Shown here piece after piece: positions 30,850 through 42,562 of a DNA stretch of 64,000 nt. The DNA is from Myotis daubentonii. Taxonomy: Eukaryota; Chordata; Mammalia; Chiroptera; Vespertilionidae. The position numbers and the translations under genes were made by a program. Each line of letters opens with the position of its first letter. Positions within the stretch are counted from its first letter, which is position 1. The stretch covers positions 104,649,726 to 104,713,725 of the forward strand of contig NC_081861.1 of the NCBI RefSeq assembly GCF_963259705.1. The letters run 5' to 3'. The notes under the pieces were generated by a model, which ran no database searches, was not told the DNA's origin, and worked only from the letters and a program-made list of their open reading frames with translations.

Positions 30850-32705
30850 AAAAAAAAAACACCAAAAAAACAATCCCATTTACCAGCACACCAAAAAATT
30901 TAAGATACCTAGGAATTAACTTAACTAAGGATGTAAAAGACCTGTACTCAGAAAACTACAGGACACTGAAAAAAGAGATAGAGGAAGACATAAACAGATG
31001 GAAGAACATACCATGTTCATGGATTGCTAGAACCAACATCATTAAAATGTCCATAATACCCAAAGCAATTTATAGATTCAATGCAATCTCTATTAAAATA
31101 CCAATGAAATATTTCACAGACCTAGAGTGAAATCTCCAAAAATTCATCTGGAATAAAAAAAGACCCCGAATAGTTACAGCAATCCTGAGAAAGAAAAACA
31201 AAGTAGATGGGATCTCAATACCAGATATCAAGCTGTATTACAAAGCCACTGTTCTCAAAACTGCCTGGTACTGGCACAAGAACAGACATATAGATCAATT
31301 GAATAGAATAGAGAGCCCAGAAATTGACCCAAACCACTATGCTCAATTAATATTTGATAAAGGAGGCAAGACCATACAATGGAGTCAAGACAGTCTCTTT
31401 AATAAATGGTGTTGGGGAAATTGGACAGATACATGCAAGAAAATGAAACTAGACCACCAACTTACACCATACACAAAAATAACCTCAAAATGGATAAAGG
31501 ACTTAAACATAAGATGGGAAACCATAAAAATACTAGAGGAATTCACGGGCAGCAAAATCTCAGACATATGCCAAAGCAATTTCTTCACTGATACAGCTCC
31601 TAGGGCAATGGAAACTAAAGAGAAAATAAACAAATGGGACTACATCAAAATAAAAAGCTTTTTGCACAACAACAACAACAACAACAACAACATCAACAAA
31701 ACAACAAGAAAGCCCACTGCACGGGAGAACATATTTGCCAATGTTATCTCTGATAAGGGTTTAATCTCCAAAATTTATAAGGAACTCATACAACTTAACA
31801 AAAGAAATATAAACTACCCAGTCAAAAAATGGGCAATGGACCTAAATAGATACTTTTCAAAAGAAGACATAAGGAAGGCCAAGAGACATATGAAAACATG
31901 CTCAAAGTCACTAATCATCTGAGGGATGCAAATTAAAATGACAATGAGGAACCATCTCACACCTGTCAGAATGGCTATCATCAACAAATCAAATGACAAA
32001 TGCTGGAGAGGATGCAGAGAAAAAGGAACCCTTGTGCACTTCTGGTGGGAACGCAGACTGGTGCAGCCACTGTGGAGAACAGTATGGCATTTCCTCAAAA
32101 AACTAAAAATGGAACTCCCATTTGACCCAGTGATCCTACTTCTAGGAATATATCCCAAGAAACTAGAAACACCACTCAGGAAGGATATATGCACCCCTAT
32201 GTTCATACAGCACAATTCACCATAGCTAAGATTTGGAAACAGCCTAAGTGCCCATCAGCAAATGAGTGGATTTTAAAAAAAGTGTGATACATCTACACAA
32301 TGGAATACTATGCTGCAGTAAAAAAGAAGAAATTCTTACCATTTGCAACATCATGTATGGAACTGGAAAGCATTATGCTAAGCGAAATAAGTCAGTCAGA
32401 GAAAGATAACTATCACATGATCTTACTCATTTATGTACTATAATGAACAACATAAACTGATGAACAAAAACAGATCCAGAGAAAGAGAAGCATTGATCAG
32501 ACTTTCAAACCTCAGAGGGAATGTTGGGGAGGGTGGGGGTAAAGGGGAGAGATCAACCGAAGGACTTGTATGCATGCATATAATCCTATCCAATGAACAC
32601 AGAGAACAGGGGGGTGAGGGCATGAGTGGGGGGATAGGGTGGGGGAAATGGGGCAATAAGGACACATATGTAAATACCTTAATCAATAAAGAAAAAAATT
32701 TTTTT
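30850..32705 (+). mobile_element. 5'-truncated LINE-1: ORF2 C-terminal half and 3' UTR
   Basis: The sequence begins in ORF2 just after the reverse transcriptase ([19 protein letters not shown]), continues through '[14 protein letters not shown]' and '[20 protein letters not shown]', then the open stretches 31,299-31,922 and 31,926-32,225. The CTD cysteine motif reads CWRGC..H....R: the last Cys is Arg. The 3' UTR ends 'acatatgtaaataccttaat', AATAAAG and an A/T tail. An AAC-repeat tract adds a run of Asn at about 31,668-31,695. This is one of the better preserved L1s, but the endonuclease and reverse-transcriptase domains are missing. Confidence 0.92.
31299..31925 (+). pseudogene. LINE-1 ORF2 C-terminal fragment
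   Basis: A 207-residue open stretch of L1 ORF2p after the reverse transcriptase domain: [20 protein letters not shown], then [20 protein letters not shown] and [19 protein letters not shown]. It has no catalytic motifs. A run of eight Asn follows 'IKSFLH', from an expanded AAC repeat. The stop at 31,923 separates it from the cysteine-rich end (31,926-32,225). It is part of the L1 at 30,850. Confidence 0.85.
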
Positions 32706-33050
32706 TAATTAAATAAAAATTTGGATCTCAGCAGCACGCAATTGCCTTCATCATAAACATTTTCTATGACCTATTTTTTTTCATTGGTCTCATACATGGA
32801 CTACTTTGAGCCATTTATTCAGTAAATCATTTTATATAATGTAATAAGAATGCACAAACCCAACACACATAAAGAAAGGTAGGTCTTAAAATTAACTTGA
32901 TTTTCAACCATATATTTTTCTCCCACCATTCCATTATCGAGTCAGCTAGTCTTAATCCTGTGTTCATTGTTTCCTGGCTTTCTGTTTTATTTAGCTTTAT
33001 TGCATTTAAATGCATTTATACACATATGAAAAGATTTTTGACATCAATAA
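32706..33050. other. Unassigned AT-rich DNA between two LINE-1s
   Basis: No gene or transposon boundary seen. Confidence 0.4.
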
Positions 33051-33054
33051 TCAT

Positions 33055-34370
33055 CAGATAAATGAAATAAAAACAGTAATGAGATATCACCTCACACATG
33101 TCATAATGGTTATCAGCAATAAATCCATAAATCATAAGTACTCATAAGGATGTGGAGAAAAAGGAACCCTCATGCACTGTTAGTGGGAATGCAGATTGGT
33201 GCAGCCACTGTGGAAAGCAGTATGGAGTTAATCTCAACAAATTAAAAATGGAACTGCCTTATGACCTAACTATTTCATTTCTGGCAATATATCCCAAGAA
33301 ACCTGAAACTCCATTTTGAAAGAATATATGTACCCATATGCAGGAAGCCATCCATTGTCAACATTATCATGAAAGTGCAACAAGGAACTTGGAAGGCCGA
33401 TGGACCTTGGACAATTAGCAGGGCTAATAGCATGCACCAATTGTTTTGTTGAGATACTAATGGCTCGAAGCAACTTCCTGACCTCATAGCCTCAAAGTAA
33501 ATCTTTACTGATCTTTTTACTGACCTTTGAGACAGTCTGTCTGCTACCAGTTTGCCGTGCTTAACTGAGGGCAAAGATATGTATCTTTGAATTGAATGAA
33601 AGCTAACAGGTCCGGGGCTTCAGGGAGCTTCTCCACTAAAGGGAAGTTTCCACCTGGCCCCCCCATGCCTTCTAAATTCATATTTCTTGTCTAGTGTTTT
33701 CATTTGTGCATGACCCCTTCTTCAGATCCTGAACCCTAGCCGTGCTGGTTGCGGCTTCACACCCATATATTCATTGCAACATAATTTACTATAGTCAAGA
33801 TTTGGAAGCAGCCCATGTGCCCATCAGTAGATGAGTGGATAAAAAATGGTGGTAAATTTACTAAATGAAATACTACCCACTCAGAAAAAAGAAGGAAATA
33901 TTATCTTTTGCAACAGCATGGATGGACCTGGAGAGAATTATGGTAAGTAAAATAAGCCAGTTGGAAAAAGACAAATATCATGTGATTTCATTCATATTTG
34001 GAATCTAACAAACAAAATAAACTAATAAACAAAACAGAAACAGACCCATAGATAGAGAACAGACTGACTGTTATCAGAAGGGAGGAGTTGGGGGGGAGGC
34101 AAGGTGAAAAGAGGGGAAGGGATTAAGCAAAAAAAAATCCCTTATAGACACAGACAACATTATGGTAATTACCAGAGGGAAAAGAGGGTGGGGGGATGTG
34201 GACGAGAGCAAAGGGGGATAAATGGTGGCAGAAAGAGACTCTACTTTGGGTGGTGCACACACGATGCAGTATGCAGAGAATGTATTATAGAGTTGTACAC
34301 TGGAGACCTGTATGGTTTTATTAACAATGCCACCCCAATAAATTCAACTAAAAAAAGAAAAGAATGTATG
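33055..34370 (+). mobile_element. Old LINE-1 ORF2 end and 3' UTR, split by a solo LTR
   Basis: The segment at 33,055-33,338 is decayed ORF2 C-terminus ('ggtgcagccactgtggaaag', 'atatatcccaagaaacctga'). It resumes at 33,762 with 'cccatatattcattgcaaca' and continues through 'gacagcatggatggacctgg'-like codons to a long 3' UTR ending 'ggagacctgtatggttttat' and 'caatgccaccccaataaatt'. This end marks an older L1 subfamily than those at 0.9, 31 or 40 kb. Confidence 0.8.
33339..33761. mobile_element. Solo LTR of an endogenous retrovirus
   Basis: The 423-bp insertion starts TGCAGGAAGCC and ends GGCTTCACA. TG...CA and a short inverted repeat are standard LTR ends. It is flanked by the perfect 6-bp TSD CCCATA (33,333-33,338 and 33,762-33,767), interrupting the old L1 exactly. 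The 6-bp TSD suggests an ERV2/ERVK-like group, but that is inference. No internal viral sequence is present; recombination between two LTRs is the usual origin. Orientation is not clear. Confidence 0.82.
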
Positions 34371-34689
34371 GATGGACATGTATAGATGAAAAAAAAGGTA
34401 ACAGAAACAAATACTCATGCATGTATGATCACTTGATCTTTGGCAATAGTGCATTGTAAAGCATTGGAAAAAGATTGTTGCCCCCTACCACTAGTTTCTA
34501 GTACTAGAATACTTGAATATCTACTTAAAAAATGTAAATGTGATCCATATTTAAAACCTTACATACAATTAAACTCCACGTGTATTGTAGCTTTAAAAAT
34601 AAAAAAGTATCACAGAGTTTTTCCTAAAATCTCTTAAACAAGCAGTATCTGGCCTTAATGTGCCCCATACCTCTCTCTAAGTGAACCCA
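34371..34689. other. Unassigned DNA
   Basis: Mostly AT-rich, possibly more old L1 ('acttgatctttggcaatagt'). No firm call. Confidence 0.35.
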
Positions 34690-36191
34690 GCCCTGGCATG
34701 ACAGCAGCTGGCCTTGGTTCCAAGCTTGGACTCACCTGGGCATTTCCAAGTCCAGCCATCTGCAGATAGCTTTGTAGCCCATGCCAGGTGGCCCTAGGCA
34801 GAACAGAGATGGCAGCTGACCATTACCTGCACCTCCTGGGAGGCCCCAGAGCCAGTGAACAGCTTAAGACCACGTTGAAGCATCACCACTCAACCACCTC
34901 CATAAGTGACACACTCAAGGGCCAGACTCAGCAGGTACCAGAAACCCTCTGAAGGAAGTCCTGCTCTATGGGGTGGGCCCCTACTCAGCTGATCCTCCAT
35001 GGTGGTTGGACGTTGGTGGTCACAGCCACTCCTCGCAGGTAGTCGGCCTGGGAGTAAACTCCTCCATTGATGTGCCAATAGCAATCAAAGTTCAACTATA
35101 AAAGGAAGCTATATAGGGAACATACCTTAAGTGATTGGTGAGGTTGTACCACTGGAACCTATAGAACACTTACTACACAAGGCCACTCTACCAAGCCTAG
35201 GAGACATAGCAGCTCTACCTAATACATAGAAACAAATAGAGGGAGGCTGCCAAAATGAGGAGACAAACATGTCCCAAATGAAAGAACAGAGCAAAACTTC
35301 AGAAAAAGAACTAAACAAAATGGAAACAGCCATCTAGTAGGGGCAGAGTTCAAAACATTGGTTATAAGGATGCTCAATGAACTTAGTGAGAACTTCAACA
35401 GCATAAAAATGAAAGACATACTAACTGAAATGAAGAATAATTTACAGAGAATCAACATTAGAGTAGATTAAGCTGAGAATCAAATCAATGATTTGTAATA
35501 TAGGAAGGAAAAAAACACCAAATTTGAACAGCAAAAGAAAAAAGAATACCCTCCCCCCCCCCCAAAAAAAAATGAGTATAGTGTAAGGAACCTCTGGAAC
35601 AACTTCAAGTGTACCAACACTTGCATCATGGGGTTCTGGAAGGAGAAGAGAGAGAGAAAGAAATTGAAAACTTATTTGAAAAATAATTACAGAAAGCTTT
35701 CCTAACCTGGCAAAGGAAATAAACATACAAGTCCAGGAAGCATAGAGACTCCCAAACAAGATGAACCCAAAGAGATCCACACCAAGATACATCATACTTA
35801 AAATGCCTAAGTTTGAAGACATAGAGGGAATCTTAAAAGCAGCAAGAGAAAAAGTTAGTTACCTACCAGGGAACTCCCATTACACTGTTATCTGATTTCT
35901 CAACAGAAACATTGCAGGCAAGATGGGGTTTCTCAACAGAAACATTGCAAGGCAGATAGAAATAATCAAAGTGATGAAAAGCAAAGACATACAACTAAGA
36001 TTACTTTAACCAGTAATGCTATCATTTAGAATCAAAGGACAGATAGCTTCCCAGACAAGAAAAAGCTAAAGCATTTCATCACGACCAAACCAGTGTTATA
36101 TGAAATGTTAAAGGATCTTCTTTTTAAGATGAAAAATAAAAGGATAAAAATATGAACAATAAAATGGCAACAAATACATTTCTATTAACAA

Positions 36192-36402
36192 TCCTATATA
36201 ATAAAAGGCTAATATGCAAATTGTCCCCTCGGGAGTTCAACTGCTCGCTATGACATGCACTGACCACTAGGGGCGGTTCAGAATGAAGGAAGGCCCTAGC
36301 CAGCAGCCGGCAGCTGGGGGAAGGAAGGCCCCAATTGGCCCTGAGTGCTGGTCAGGCCTAGTGACACTACCTGTGCATGAATTTCATGCACTGGGCCTCT
36401 AG
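36192..36402 (+). mobile_element. HeliBat-type Helitron, compact copy
   Basis: The 5' end is TCCTATATAATAAAAGGCTA, then 'atatgcaaattgtcccctcg', and the 3' hairpin is gtgcatgaatttcatgcac followed by TGGGCCTCTAG. Flanks are A and T. At 211 bp it is among the smallest complete copies here and shows the minimal termini well. Confidence 0.95.
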
Positions 36403-36543
36403 TTGAATCTGTAAAACAAGATAAATAAACAAGCAGACCAGAAACAGACTCATAGACACAGAGAACATTTTGACAGTTGCCAGTTGGTAGGAGATTTGGG
36501 GGGATGGCTGAAAAAGGTGAAGGGATTAAGAAATACAAATTGG

Positions 36544-36640
36544 ATCGGCTGCCTCCTGCACACCCCCTACTGGGGATCAAGCCCGCAACCCGGGCCTGTG
36601 CTTTGACCGGGACTCCAACTGTGACCTCTTATGGCCACAC
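36544..36640 (-). mobile_element. Ves SINE fragment, antisense
   Basis: Starts mid-element at 'atcggctgcctcctgcacac' and runs through 'ctactggggatcaagcccgc' and 'gcaacccgggcctgtg' towards the tRNA-like head, which fades after about 36,630. It forms the left edge of the composite insertion. Confidence 0.8.
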
Positions 36641-37170
36641 AGTCTGGGCCCAACATGCATTTGCCTGGGGACATGCTCATTGTCTCAAGGGAGGCTCCTA
36701 GCCTACTGAGGTGTGTGTCTGGGTAGTGGAACCCGCATCCCACACCTGGCACAGCCAGAGGGCTTGGAGACTCAGTGGCTGAGGGCTTGGAGACTCAGTG
36801 CGTGCCTAGAGGGGACCCTGGCTGGGAAGCCTGCCCGCCTCAGGGCAGCGGATGGTGCAGGGAGGTTGGAGGCCCATACTGAGCTGGGAGCTCAGGCTGA
36901 GACCTGAGGGGAGGGAGGGGCCCTGCCTCAGCTGCTGAGTTCACCTCTAATGCTCTTTTCTGTGAATCTGTGATCCTTGGGACTTCTCCCGCTCTTCCCT
37001 GGCTGGCCGGCCAGCCTTGTCCCCGGCCCCTTCTCACCCCGACTGCCTCGAAGATTCTGACAGGCCTGGAATTTTCAGTTTTTTAGGCCACACCAGCCCC
37101 TCCCTGGCTCACTAAACCTGTGCCCCAGGCAGCTGTCTCTAAGGAACACATTTAAGCCTCCTCGCCACCC

Positions 37171-37898
37171 TGTTACGGAAAGGGGGCCTGGCCCCTGGTC
37201 CAGGTCTGCCTAGGGTTGGTCAGTAGTGTGGGGGTTCTTGACTTCGTGCAGGAAAAAATTCTCAACAGGACTCCAGATAACTGTGAGGGAACATTTATTA
37301 AAGCCGGGACAATCAGACAAGAAAGAATCAACAGGAGAGCTAAGCTGGGCTGCCCTAGCTCTCAGGGAAGGCAGAGAGAAGGGGGCTTGGGGATCAGGTT
37401 CAGGGGTGAGCCTGGGACGAGCTGCTGGTATCCAGGGCTCCCCTGGTTGCAAATCTCATACGATCCTTTAGGCTTCTGGAGACGCAAGACTGTGGGGGAA
37501 GAAATGGAGGAAGAAGAGGGGACAGGGAGTGGCTGGACTATAGGGAAGGCACACCCTGGGTCCTTTGTCCTGAGCCTTGTATCTGGAATGTGGAAATCCT
37601 AGGGGAGGTCTCGGGGAGGGTTTCAATGTGTCAGTGTTTTAAAGGTGCTGCTTCAGGGCCAGGGTCTCCTAGGATTGGCTAGTGGCAGGGGAGGGAGCTG
37701 TCAGTCATCACAGCTGGTCCTGGTGTCGCCCACCTGGTTTGGCTTCTTTTTCTGGGCCTGGAGCTGAAATGCAGCAGAGGCCTCGATGTTATTTCCAAGG
37801 AGGTGACCTTCTGTGTCGCCTGTAAATTGTTCTGAGTTTGTTTAGCTCTCAGTCTCAGTTTCCCATTCTTTCCACTCATCCTGGCTCACCGACCTGCT
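37171..37898 (-). mobile_element. Possible ERV LTR, antisense
   Basis: Read on the - strand, a TG-start is plausible near 37,898. An AATAAA signal lies at about 37,297-37,292 and the end reads TTTCCGTAACA at 37,171. Length (about 0.7 kb), signal position and terminal CA fit an LTR. Flanking 4-mers (ACCC and CCCC) only partly match, and I cannot name the family. Confidence 0.3.
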
Positions 37899-38007
37899 TC
37901 ACCCCCACTCCTTCGCCCAGGTGCAACTTCCTCACCTCTGTGGTTTTCTTTTCATTTTTCTTTTAAATCATCAATGCCAAAATACATACAAATAAAGCAT
38001 CCATGCT

Positions 38008-38195
38008 TGGCCTGTGCAGTTCAGTGGTTGAGCATCGACCTATGAAACAGGAGATCACAGTTCAAGCCCAGGTTGCAGGCTTTGATCCCCAGTGGGGGTC
38101 GTGCAGGAGGCAGCCGATGAATGTGTCTCTCTCATCATTGAAGTTTCCATCTTTCCTCCCTTCCTCTCTGAAATAAAAAAATATATAAAAAAATT
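38008..38195 (+). mobile_element. Ves SINE
   Basis: The head begins 'tggcctgtgcagttcagtgg', the B-box-like site is 'agttcaagcccaggttgc', then 'gatccccagtgggggtcgtg' and a tail with 'gaaataaaaaaatatata'. The next Ves follows tail to tail. Confidence 0.85.
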
Positions 38196-38380
38196 AAAAT
38201 CCTTATTGATTCTAGAGCGAGAGGAAGCGGGGAGAGAGAGAGAAAAAAACATTAATGGAGGAAGAGACTGTCCTGTTGCTTCCTGTACCATCAAACCCAC
38301 AAACTGGCCAGGAGTCAAACCCTCAACCCTTTGGTGTTTACGACAGCACTCTAATGACTGAGATACACCTGCCAGGACTG
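38196..38380 (-). mobile_element. Ves SINE, antisense, diverged
   Basis: It starts at the tail ('ttattgattctagagcgaga'), passes the purine-rich stretch and 'ggagtcaaaccctcaaccct', and ends near 'gagatacacctgccagg'. Together with 38,008-38,195 it forms an inverted Ves pair able to make a hairpin in RNA. Confidence 0.8.
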
Positions 38381-38391
38381 CCTTACTGGTT

Positions 38392-38610
38392 TTCTTTTTA
38401 AAATATATTTTATTGATTTTTTACAGAGAGGAAGAGAGAGGGATAGAGTTAGAAATCAATTAGAGAGAAACATTGATCAGCTGCCTCTTGCATGTCCCCT
38501 ACTGGGGACGTGCCCGCAACCAAGGAACATGTCCTTGACTAGAATCGAACCCGGGACCTTTCAGTCCACAGCCCAATGCTCTATCCACTGAGCCAAAATG
38601 GTCAGGGCAC
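38392..38610 (-). mobile_element. Ves SINE, antisense
   Basis: A full antisense copy from 'aaatatattttattgatttt' to 'ccactgagccaaaatggtca'. Direct repeats CCTTACTGGTTTTC (38,380) and CCTTACTGATTTTC (38,611) are its TSD, with one mismatch. Confidence 0.92.
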
Positions 38611-38628
38611 CTTACTGATTTTCGAAGT

Positions 38629-38630
<2 letters not shown>

Positions 38631-38687
<57 letters not shown>
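38631..38687. repeat. (TC)n microsatellite in a Ves fragment
   Basis: About 55 bases of TC, followed by 'ttatttcagagaggaaggga', the start of an antisense Ves. That Ves fragment ends in the A-tail of the composite insertion. Confidence 0.9.
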
Positions 38688-38689
<2 letters not shown>

Positions 38690-38807
38690 ATTTCAGAGAG
38701 GAAGGGAGAGGAAGAACAAAAAAAAAAAAAAGAAAAAAAATACAAATTGGTAGTTATAGGACCATCATGGGGATTTAAATTACGGCATTGGAAATACAGT
38801 CAATAAA

Positions 38808-39370
<563 letters not shown>

Positions 39371-39559
39371 TATTTTAATAACTATATATGGTGTCAGATT
39401 GGTGCGAGATTTATTGAGATGATCACTTAGTAAGTTATGCATTGTCTAATCACTGGGGTGTACACCTGAAAGTAATATAATACTGTATGTCAACTGGAAT
39501 TGAAAAATAAAACATGATTTAAAAATATAACTAAAAAGCACCACAATAAAGCTTTTATA

Positions 39560-39724
39560 CATGAATATAACAGAATATCTTCTGGAAAGATTTCTTAAAC
39601 AACTGACATAAAGCTAAACATAAAGCCATAAAAGAAATGACTGATATATTTATACAACTTAAACATAAGAACTATTGTAGATAATGCTCCTGTGAACAAA
39701 GGGGTGCACATGTTCTTTCTGACT
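39560..39724. mobile_element. Old LINE-1 scraps, sense then antisense
   Basis: About 39,560-39,665 resembles decayed sense ORF2 ('agatttcttaaac..agccataaaagaaatgact'). The segment at 39,676-39,739 is antisense ORF2/3' UTR ('gaacaaaggggtgcacatgt'). The antisense part continues beyond the young L1, at 42,416. Confidence 0.5.
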
Positions 39725-41559
39725 GGTGTTTTGGGATTCATTTTTTAAAAAATTCTTTACTGCTTAAAGTATTATATCTGTCTCCTTTTCCCCCCATTGA
39801 CCTCTCCCCAGCCGTTCCCATCCCCCAGCAAATGCTCTCAAACTCTAATATCTGTGTTCATGGATTGTGCTTATACGCATGCATACAAGTATTTTGGTTG
39901 ATCTCTTACACCCCCACCTCCCCTGCCTTCCCTCTGAGGTTGGACAGTCTGTTTGATGCTTCTATGTCTCTGGATCTATTTTTGTTCATCAGTTTATGTT
40001 GTTCATTATATTCCACAAGTGAGTGAGGTCATGTAATATTTATCTATATATGACTGACTTATTTCGCTTAGCATAATTCTCTCCAGTTCCATCCATGATG
40101 TTGCAAATGGTAAAAGTTCATTCTTTTTTACAGCAGCATAATATTCCATTGTGTAGATGTACCATGGTTTTTAATCCACTCATCTTCTGATGGGCACTTA
40201 GGCTGTTTCCAAATCTTAGCTATGGTGAATTGTGCTGCTATGAACATAGGGGTGCATATATCCTTTCTGATTTTTTGGGATATATTCCTAGAAGTGGAAT
40301 TACTGGGTCAAATGGGAGTTCCATTTTTAATTTTTTGAGGAAATTCCATACTGTTTTTCTGAGTGGCTGCACCAGTCTGCATTCCCACCAGCAGTGCAAA
40401 AGGGTTCCTTTTTCTCCCCATCCATTCCAGCACTTATAGTTTGTTGATTTGTTGATGATAACCATTCTGACAGGTGTGAGATGGTACCTCATTGTTGTTT
40501 TGATTTGCATCTCTCAGATGATTAGTGACTTTGAGCATTTTTTCATGTGCCTCTTGGCCTTCTGTATGTCCTCTTTCAAAAAGTATCTATTTAGGTCCTT
40601 GGTCCATTTTTTGATTGGATTGTTTATCTTCCTTTTGTTAAGTTGTATGAGTTCCTTGTAAATTTTTGAGATTAAACCCTCATCGGAGATAACATTGGCA
40701 AATATGTTCTCCCATGCAGTGGGATTTCTTGTTGTTTTGTTGATGGTTTCTTTTGCTGTGCAGAAGCTTTTTATTTTGATGTAGTTCCATTTGTTTATTT
40801 TCTCCTTAGTTTCTATTGCCCTAGGAGCTGTATCTATAAAGATATTGTTATGACATATGTCTGATATTTTGCTCCCTGTGGATTCTTTTAAGATTTTTAT
40901 GGTTTCCTGTCTTACGTTTAAGTCATTTATCCATTTTGAGTTTAGTTTTGGGTATGGTGTAAGTTGGTGGTCTAGTTTCATTTTTTTTTGTATGTATCTG
41001 TCCAATTTTCCCAACACCATTTATTGATTAGACTGCCTTGACTCCATTGTATGCTCTTGCCTCCTTTGTCAAATATTAATTGAGCATAATGGCTTGGAGT
41101 GATTTGGGGGTTCTCTGTTCTGTTCCATTGGCGTATATGTCTGTTCTTATGTCAGTACCCGGCAGTTTTGAGAACAGTGGCTTTGTAATACAGCTTGATA
41201 TCTGGTATTGTGCTCCCTCCAACTTTGTTCTTCTTTCTCAGAATTGCTGTTGCTATTTGGGGTCTTTTTTCATTCCATATAAATTTTTGGAGATTTTGTT
41301 CTAGGTCTGTGAAATATGCCATTGTTATTTTAATGGGAATTACTTTGAATCTATAGATTGCTTTGGGTATTATGAACATTTTAATGATGTTGATTCTACT
41401 AAACCAAGAACATGGTATAGTCTTCCATTTATTTATGTCTTCTCTTTTTTTCTCAATGTTCTGTAGTTTTCAGAGTACAGGTCTTTTACCTCCTTAGTTA
41501 AGTTTATTCCTAGGTATCTTGATTTTTTTTGTTGTTGCAATGGAACATTGGATTTTAAA

Positions 41560-41782
41560 AAAATATCTTTTTATTGATTTCAGAGAGGAAGTGAGAAGGA
41601 AAGAGAGGGTGAGATAGACACATCAATGATGAGAGAGAATCATTGATTGGCTTCCTCCTGCTCCCCCCACCACTGGGGATTGAGCCCTCAACCCAGGCAT
41701 GTGCCCTTGATCAGGATCGAACCTTTGGCTCTTTAGCCCGCAGGCCTATGCTCTATCCACTGAGCCAAACCACCTGGGGCTG
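41560..41782 (-). mobile_element. Ves SINE, antisense, inside the L1
   Basis: From 'aaatatctttttattgattt' through 'ctggggattgagccctcaac' and 'gatcaggatcgaacctttgg' to 'ccactgagccaaaccacctg'. L1 ORF2 continues on both sides. Confidence 0.92.
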
Positions 41783-41919
41783 GGGTTATTTTTTTAGTTT
41801 CTCTTTCTGTGAGTTCATTATTGGGGTATAAAAAGGCCATAGATTTCTGGGTGTTAATTTTTTATCCTGCTACATTGCTGAATTCCTTTATAAAGTCTAG
41901 TAGTGTTTTGTTGGAGCCT

Positions 41920-42213
41920 TTAGGGTTTTCTATATATAATATTATGCCATCTGCGAATAATGTCAGTTTTATTTCTTTTCCTATTTTGGATGTCTTTTAT
42001 TTCTTTTTCTTGTCTGATTGCTATGGCTAGTACTTCCAGTACTATGTTGAATAAGAGTGGTGAAAGTGGGCATCCCTGTCTTCTTCCTGTTCTTAGGGGA
42101 ACTTTTAGTCTTTGCTCATTAAGTATGATGTTGGCTATAGGTTTGTCATATAAGGCTTTTATTATGTTGAGGTGTGATCCCTCTATTCCTACTTTGCTGA
42201 GTGTTTTTATCAA
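41920..42213 (-). pseudogene. LINE-1 reverse transcriptase fragment
   Basis: A 97-residue open stretch from the RT domain of L1 ORF2p: [20 protein letters not shown], then [12 protein letters not shown], the conserved RT block before the catalytic YADD/FADD loop. The loop itself is destroyed ([11 protein letters not shown] in this frame), so it cannot be active. It belongs to the antisense L1 at 39,740. Confidence 0.85.
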
Positions 42214-42415
42214 GAAAGGGTGTTGGATTTTGTCAAAAGCATTTTGTGAATCAATTGATATGATTATGTAATTTTTTGTCTCTCAATTTGTTTATGTGAT
42301 GTATCACTTTTATTGATTTGCGGATATTGTACCATCCTTACATCCCCAGAATAAATCCCACTTGGTCATTGTGTATGATCTTTCTAATGTAATGCTGGAT
42401 GGTGTTTCAGGATTC

Positions 42416-42546
42416 TTAGTATATATTCTCAGAGGTCATATCACTTGGTCAAAAGGTAGCTCTATTTTTAAGTTTAAAAAATATTTATTGTTGAAAGTAT
42501 TACATAATACCCTTTTCCACCATTGACCTCTCTCACTAAACAGGGC
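42416..42546 (-). mobile_element. LINE-1 fragments, antisense
   Basis: About 42,416-42,474 continues the older L1 split by the young one ('gtatatattctcagaggtca'). Then 42,476-42,540 is an L1 3' end in antisense ('atttattgttgaaagtatta'), a separate fragment. Confidence 0.6.
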
Positions 42547-42562
42547 AAGAGTTGGACAGATG

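Larger units (their letters stand above)
36544..38737 (+). mobile_element. Poly(A)-tailed 2.2-kb composite insertion in HAL1
   Basis: The perfect 13-mer AAATACAAATTGG occurs at 36,531-36,543 and 38,738-38,750, joining HAL1 3' UTR on both sides. The insert ends in an A-rich tail (about 38,716-38,737). It starts inside an antisense Ves ('atcggctgcctcctgcacac'), holds about 1.3 kb of GC-rich non-repeat DNA, a possible antisense LTR, and several Ves copies. TSD plus A-tail suggests L1-mediated insertion of a composite transcript. I find no recognisable protein-coding exon; the open frames here resemble no family I know. Confidence 0.6.
39740..42400 (-). mobile_element. 5'-truncated LINE-1, antisense, with a Ves insertion
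   Basis: The antisense L1 starts with its tail and 3' end ('cttaaagtattatatctgtc'), then the 3' UTR and ORF2 back into the reverse transcriptase. On the - strand 40,510-40,238 holds the CTD, but the motif reads CWNGW..H..C (second Cys lost); 41,020-40,514 and 41,379-41,152 follow. The segment 42,213-41,920 is RT domain ([20 protein letters not shown]) with the [FY]ADD active-site region frameshifted. TSDs GGTGTTTTGGGATTC (39,725-39,739) and GGTGTTTCAGGATTC (42,401-42,415) differ at two bases. Confidence 0.9.

Noticed and set aside
37216..37602. A 128-codon ORF in the GC-rich part of the composite insertion
   Set aside because: No family resemblance; it overlaps a possible antisense LTR and has no splice or polyadenylation context on its strand.
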